Made by a program: the position numbers and the translations under genes. 64,000 nt of DNA from Sphingomonas sp. AR_OL41 (GTDB taxonomy: Bacteria; Pseudomonadota; Alphaproteobacteria; Sphingomonadales; Sphingomonadaceae). Below are positions 62,768 to 64,000 of the stretch, one piece after another. The notes beneath the pieces are model-generated. The model was not told where the DNA came from. It was given only the letters and a program-made list of their open reading frames with translations, and ran no database searches. How positions within the stretch are numbered: the first letter of the stretch is position 1; each line of letters starts with the position of its first letter. Location of the stretch: the NCBI RefSeq assembly GCF_029911635.1, contig NZ_JARYTI010000011.1, forward strand, positions 1-64,000. Direction: 5' to 3'.

Positions 62768-62885
62768 CTCCCACCCGCCCCCGCCGCAAAGCGACGAGGC
62801 GTGAACCGCATCCGTTCAGGGGGTCAATTTTGGAAGCCGATCAGCCCCGAACGGGGTCAATATTGCAGGCCGATTCACAGATGAC

Positions 62886-63311
62886 ATTGAGCCGACCGCT
62901 GAAGAGGCAACGCTCGCCGCCGACATAGAGACGCGCGCGGCGACGGCCGGGCTTCCGATCGACGGAGGCGAAAGCCAGCTGCTGGCGATGCTGATGAACC
63001 GCAGCACGAGACTGTTGCTCACTGGCGACAAGCGTGCTGTCGCCGCGATCGGTGCACTGCCGTTGCCGCTCCCGCCCCATCGGGTTGCCTGCCTCGAACA
63101 GCTGCTCGGATCGCTGGCCGAAGCGAATGGACCCGATACAGTACGCTCGGCAGTCTGCGCTGAGCCTGCCGTCGACAAGGCGCTTGCCGCCGCCTGCTGC
63201 TGCTCGTCACCGCCGGGCACCGACCCGCGGCCAGGCCTGGCAAGCTATGTCGAGCACCTGCGCGCGCAGGCACCGACTGTTCTCTGCGTCGGATCCGGCC
63301 TTCTCGCCTAG
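62886..63311 (+). pseudogene. PIN-like nuclease gene, 3' part
   Basis: In frame with 60153-60374 once the IS and one GATGAC copy are removed: IEPTAEEATLAADIETRAATAGLPIDGGESQLLAMLMNRSTRLLLTGDKRAVAAIG. The GGESQLLA and LLTGDKRA blocks are classic PIN-domain features (middle and late acidic residues). The tail ends LCVGSGLLA. Confidence 0.8.
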
Positions 63312-63314
63312 GGA

Positions 63315-63887
63315 TTACCGCAGGAAGACGGCGTAGGGGGCCACCAGCGCAGCCACCAACCCGATAGACTTGACCTGTTTGCGATCCACGTTCGGGGGCG
63401 GCGCGTCCGGCGCGAACTCGAGGCACGCCTTGTCGCACTGTCCCTTGATGTAGAGCGACCCTTGGCGTCCTTCCTTGGGGCCTAGCGCGACGCGGGTCTG
63501 GTCGAGCGACAGCTCAAAGCTCTCCACGTGCAGGTCGCCGATGATCAGCGCGAACTTGGAACCGAGCGCGTCGATTCCGTCCGGAATCTTGTCCCACGTC
63601 TGCTTGTCGGTGGACCAATGAGTCGCACGCACCGGAGGGTGGTCGTGCTTCGACTTCATCGATTCCATCACCAGGTGGATGGGTCGCTGGGCTGTGGCGT
63701 AGCGTTCGGCGAAGGGCTGGACCATCGTACGCGGGTGGCAAGACGATCCGCCATATCCCCAGGTAGCGATTCCGTTGCGCTTGATCTCGAGCAGCTTGCG
63801 CTCCACGATATCCTCAAGGCTCTCCTGGGCATGCATACCGACCTTCATGTAAAGCAGCCCGGCGCCGGGTTTCAGTATGGTGCTCAT
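63315..63887 (-). CDS. unknown-family protein, related to 58348-59145
   Basis: A 190-aa protein starting MSTILKPGAGLLYMKVGMHAQESLEDIVERKLLEI, then NGIATWGYGGSSCHP, MESMKSK, and SKFALIIGDLHVESFELSLDQTRVALGPKEG. It ends PYAVFLR, as does the gene fragment upstream. ATG 63887 follows a GGAGG site. It is convergent with the PIN gene (3 nt between stops). No catalytic motif is recognised. Confidence 0.7.
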   Translation of the reverse strand: MSTILKPGAGLLYMKVGMHAQESLEDIVERKLLEIKRNGIATWGYGGSSCHPRTMVQPFAERYATAQRPIHLVMESMKSKHDHPPVRATHWSTDKQTWDKIPDGIDALGSKFALIIGDLHVESFELSLDQTRVALGPKEGRQGSLYIKGQCDKACLEFAPDAPPPNVDRKQVKSIGLVAALVAPYAVFLR

Positions 63888-63913
63888 TCAAACCTCCATT
63901 CCAGCAGCGGCGG

Positions 63914-64000
63914 TCATCTCAGGAACACGGCATATGGCCTGTGCAGGTCTGCCACGTATGAAATCGGCAGTGCCTCGACGCCGCGCTTGGCGGTCTCAAT
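63914..64000 (-). CDS. unknown-family protein, C-terminal fragment (cut by window edge)
   Basis: Only the last 28 codons are in view: IETAKRGVEALPISYVADLHRPYAVFLR. The final PYAVFLR is identical to the end of the next gene (63315-63887), 26 nt downstream on the same strand, suggesting a tandem duplication. Confidence 0.6.
   Translation of the reverse strand: METAKRGVEALPISYVADLHRPYAVFLR

Larger units (their letters stand above)
60375..62879 (-). mobile_element. IS21-family element in the PIN gene
   Basis: Length 2505 bp. Terminal inverted repeats start TGTSAAYCGG, and each end contains two internal copies of a TTGACCCC motif (multiple end repeats typical of IS21). The 6-bp target duplication GATGAC lies at 60369-60374 and 62880-62885. 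istA and istB look intact. Confidence 0.93.

Noticed and set aside
1..64000. tRNA, rRNA or a clear attachment site/integrase for the conjugative element
   Set aside because: None is visible. The integrase and att ends may lie outside the window; the IS110 fragment at the left edge is not an ICE integrase.

Overview
The window is high-GC alphaproteobacterial DNA that looks like a sphingomonad (Sphingomonas/Sphingobium/Novosphingobium type). This rests on the DUF736/DUF2840/DUF2274 genes around a Tn4371-like transfer cluster, the holdfast-anchor (hfa) genes and the overall composition. No rRNA, tRNA or CRISPR array was seen. Most of the window reads as an integrative conjugative element or plasmid-like island with metal-resistance cargo, followed by a defence and mobile-element island.

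Layout: (1) 1-6.5 kb, conjugation/maintenance module: start of an IS110-type transposase, small accessory genes, two DUF736 genes, an AlpA-like HTH protein, RepA with three iteron-like repeats, ParA plus a small partner, DUF2840, TraF peptidase and a lytic transglycosylase. (2) 6.8-21.4 kb, transfer: relaxase, TraG/VirD4 coupling protein, an RHH protein, then trbB-C-D-E-J-K-L-F-G-I and DUF2274, mostly with overlapping start and stop codons. (3) 21.6-31.9 kb, cobalt/nickel resistance: dmeR-dmeF with a palindromic operator, a polysaccharide deacetylase, and on the minus strand a complete cnrYXHCBA operon plus a DUF190 gene. CnrX keeps all five known metal-ligand residues at their reference numbers. 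(4) 32-37.1 kb: hipBA, several small genes, a single-domain response regulator and a PAS/HisKA_2-type kinase. (5) 37.3-42.6 kb: hfaA-hfaB-hfaD holdfast-anchor operon with a large repeat-built HfaD, ending in a strong hairpin shared with a convergent LysR gene.

(6) 43.9-64 kb, defence island: a methyltransferase - DExH helicase - GIY-YIG nuclease operon; an IS1182-type element with an IS66-type element nested in its transposase gene; a ubiquitin-like protein / ThiF-E1 / DUF6527 operon; a divergent HigB-like toxin plus XRE-ImmA/IrrE gene that shares two palindromic operators with it; then a gene of unknown family, a second ImmA/IrrE peptidase and a PIN-like gene split by an IS21 element with a clean 6-bp target duplication; finally two convergent genes of unknown family, the last cut by the window edge.

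The points most worth a second look are: the ubiquitin-like cassette apparently tied to a toxin-antitoxin-like regulator; the unknown-family/ImmA-IrrE/PIN module and its diverged paralogues on both sides; and a 125-nt leader found three times at a fixed distance from a start codon (before trbB, before hfaA, and once before a gene that seems to have been lost).
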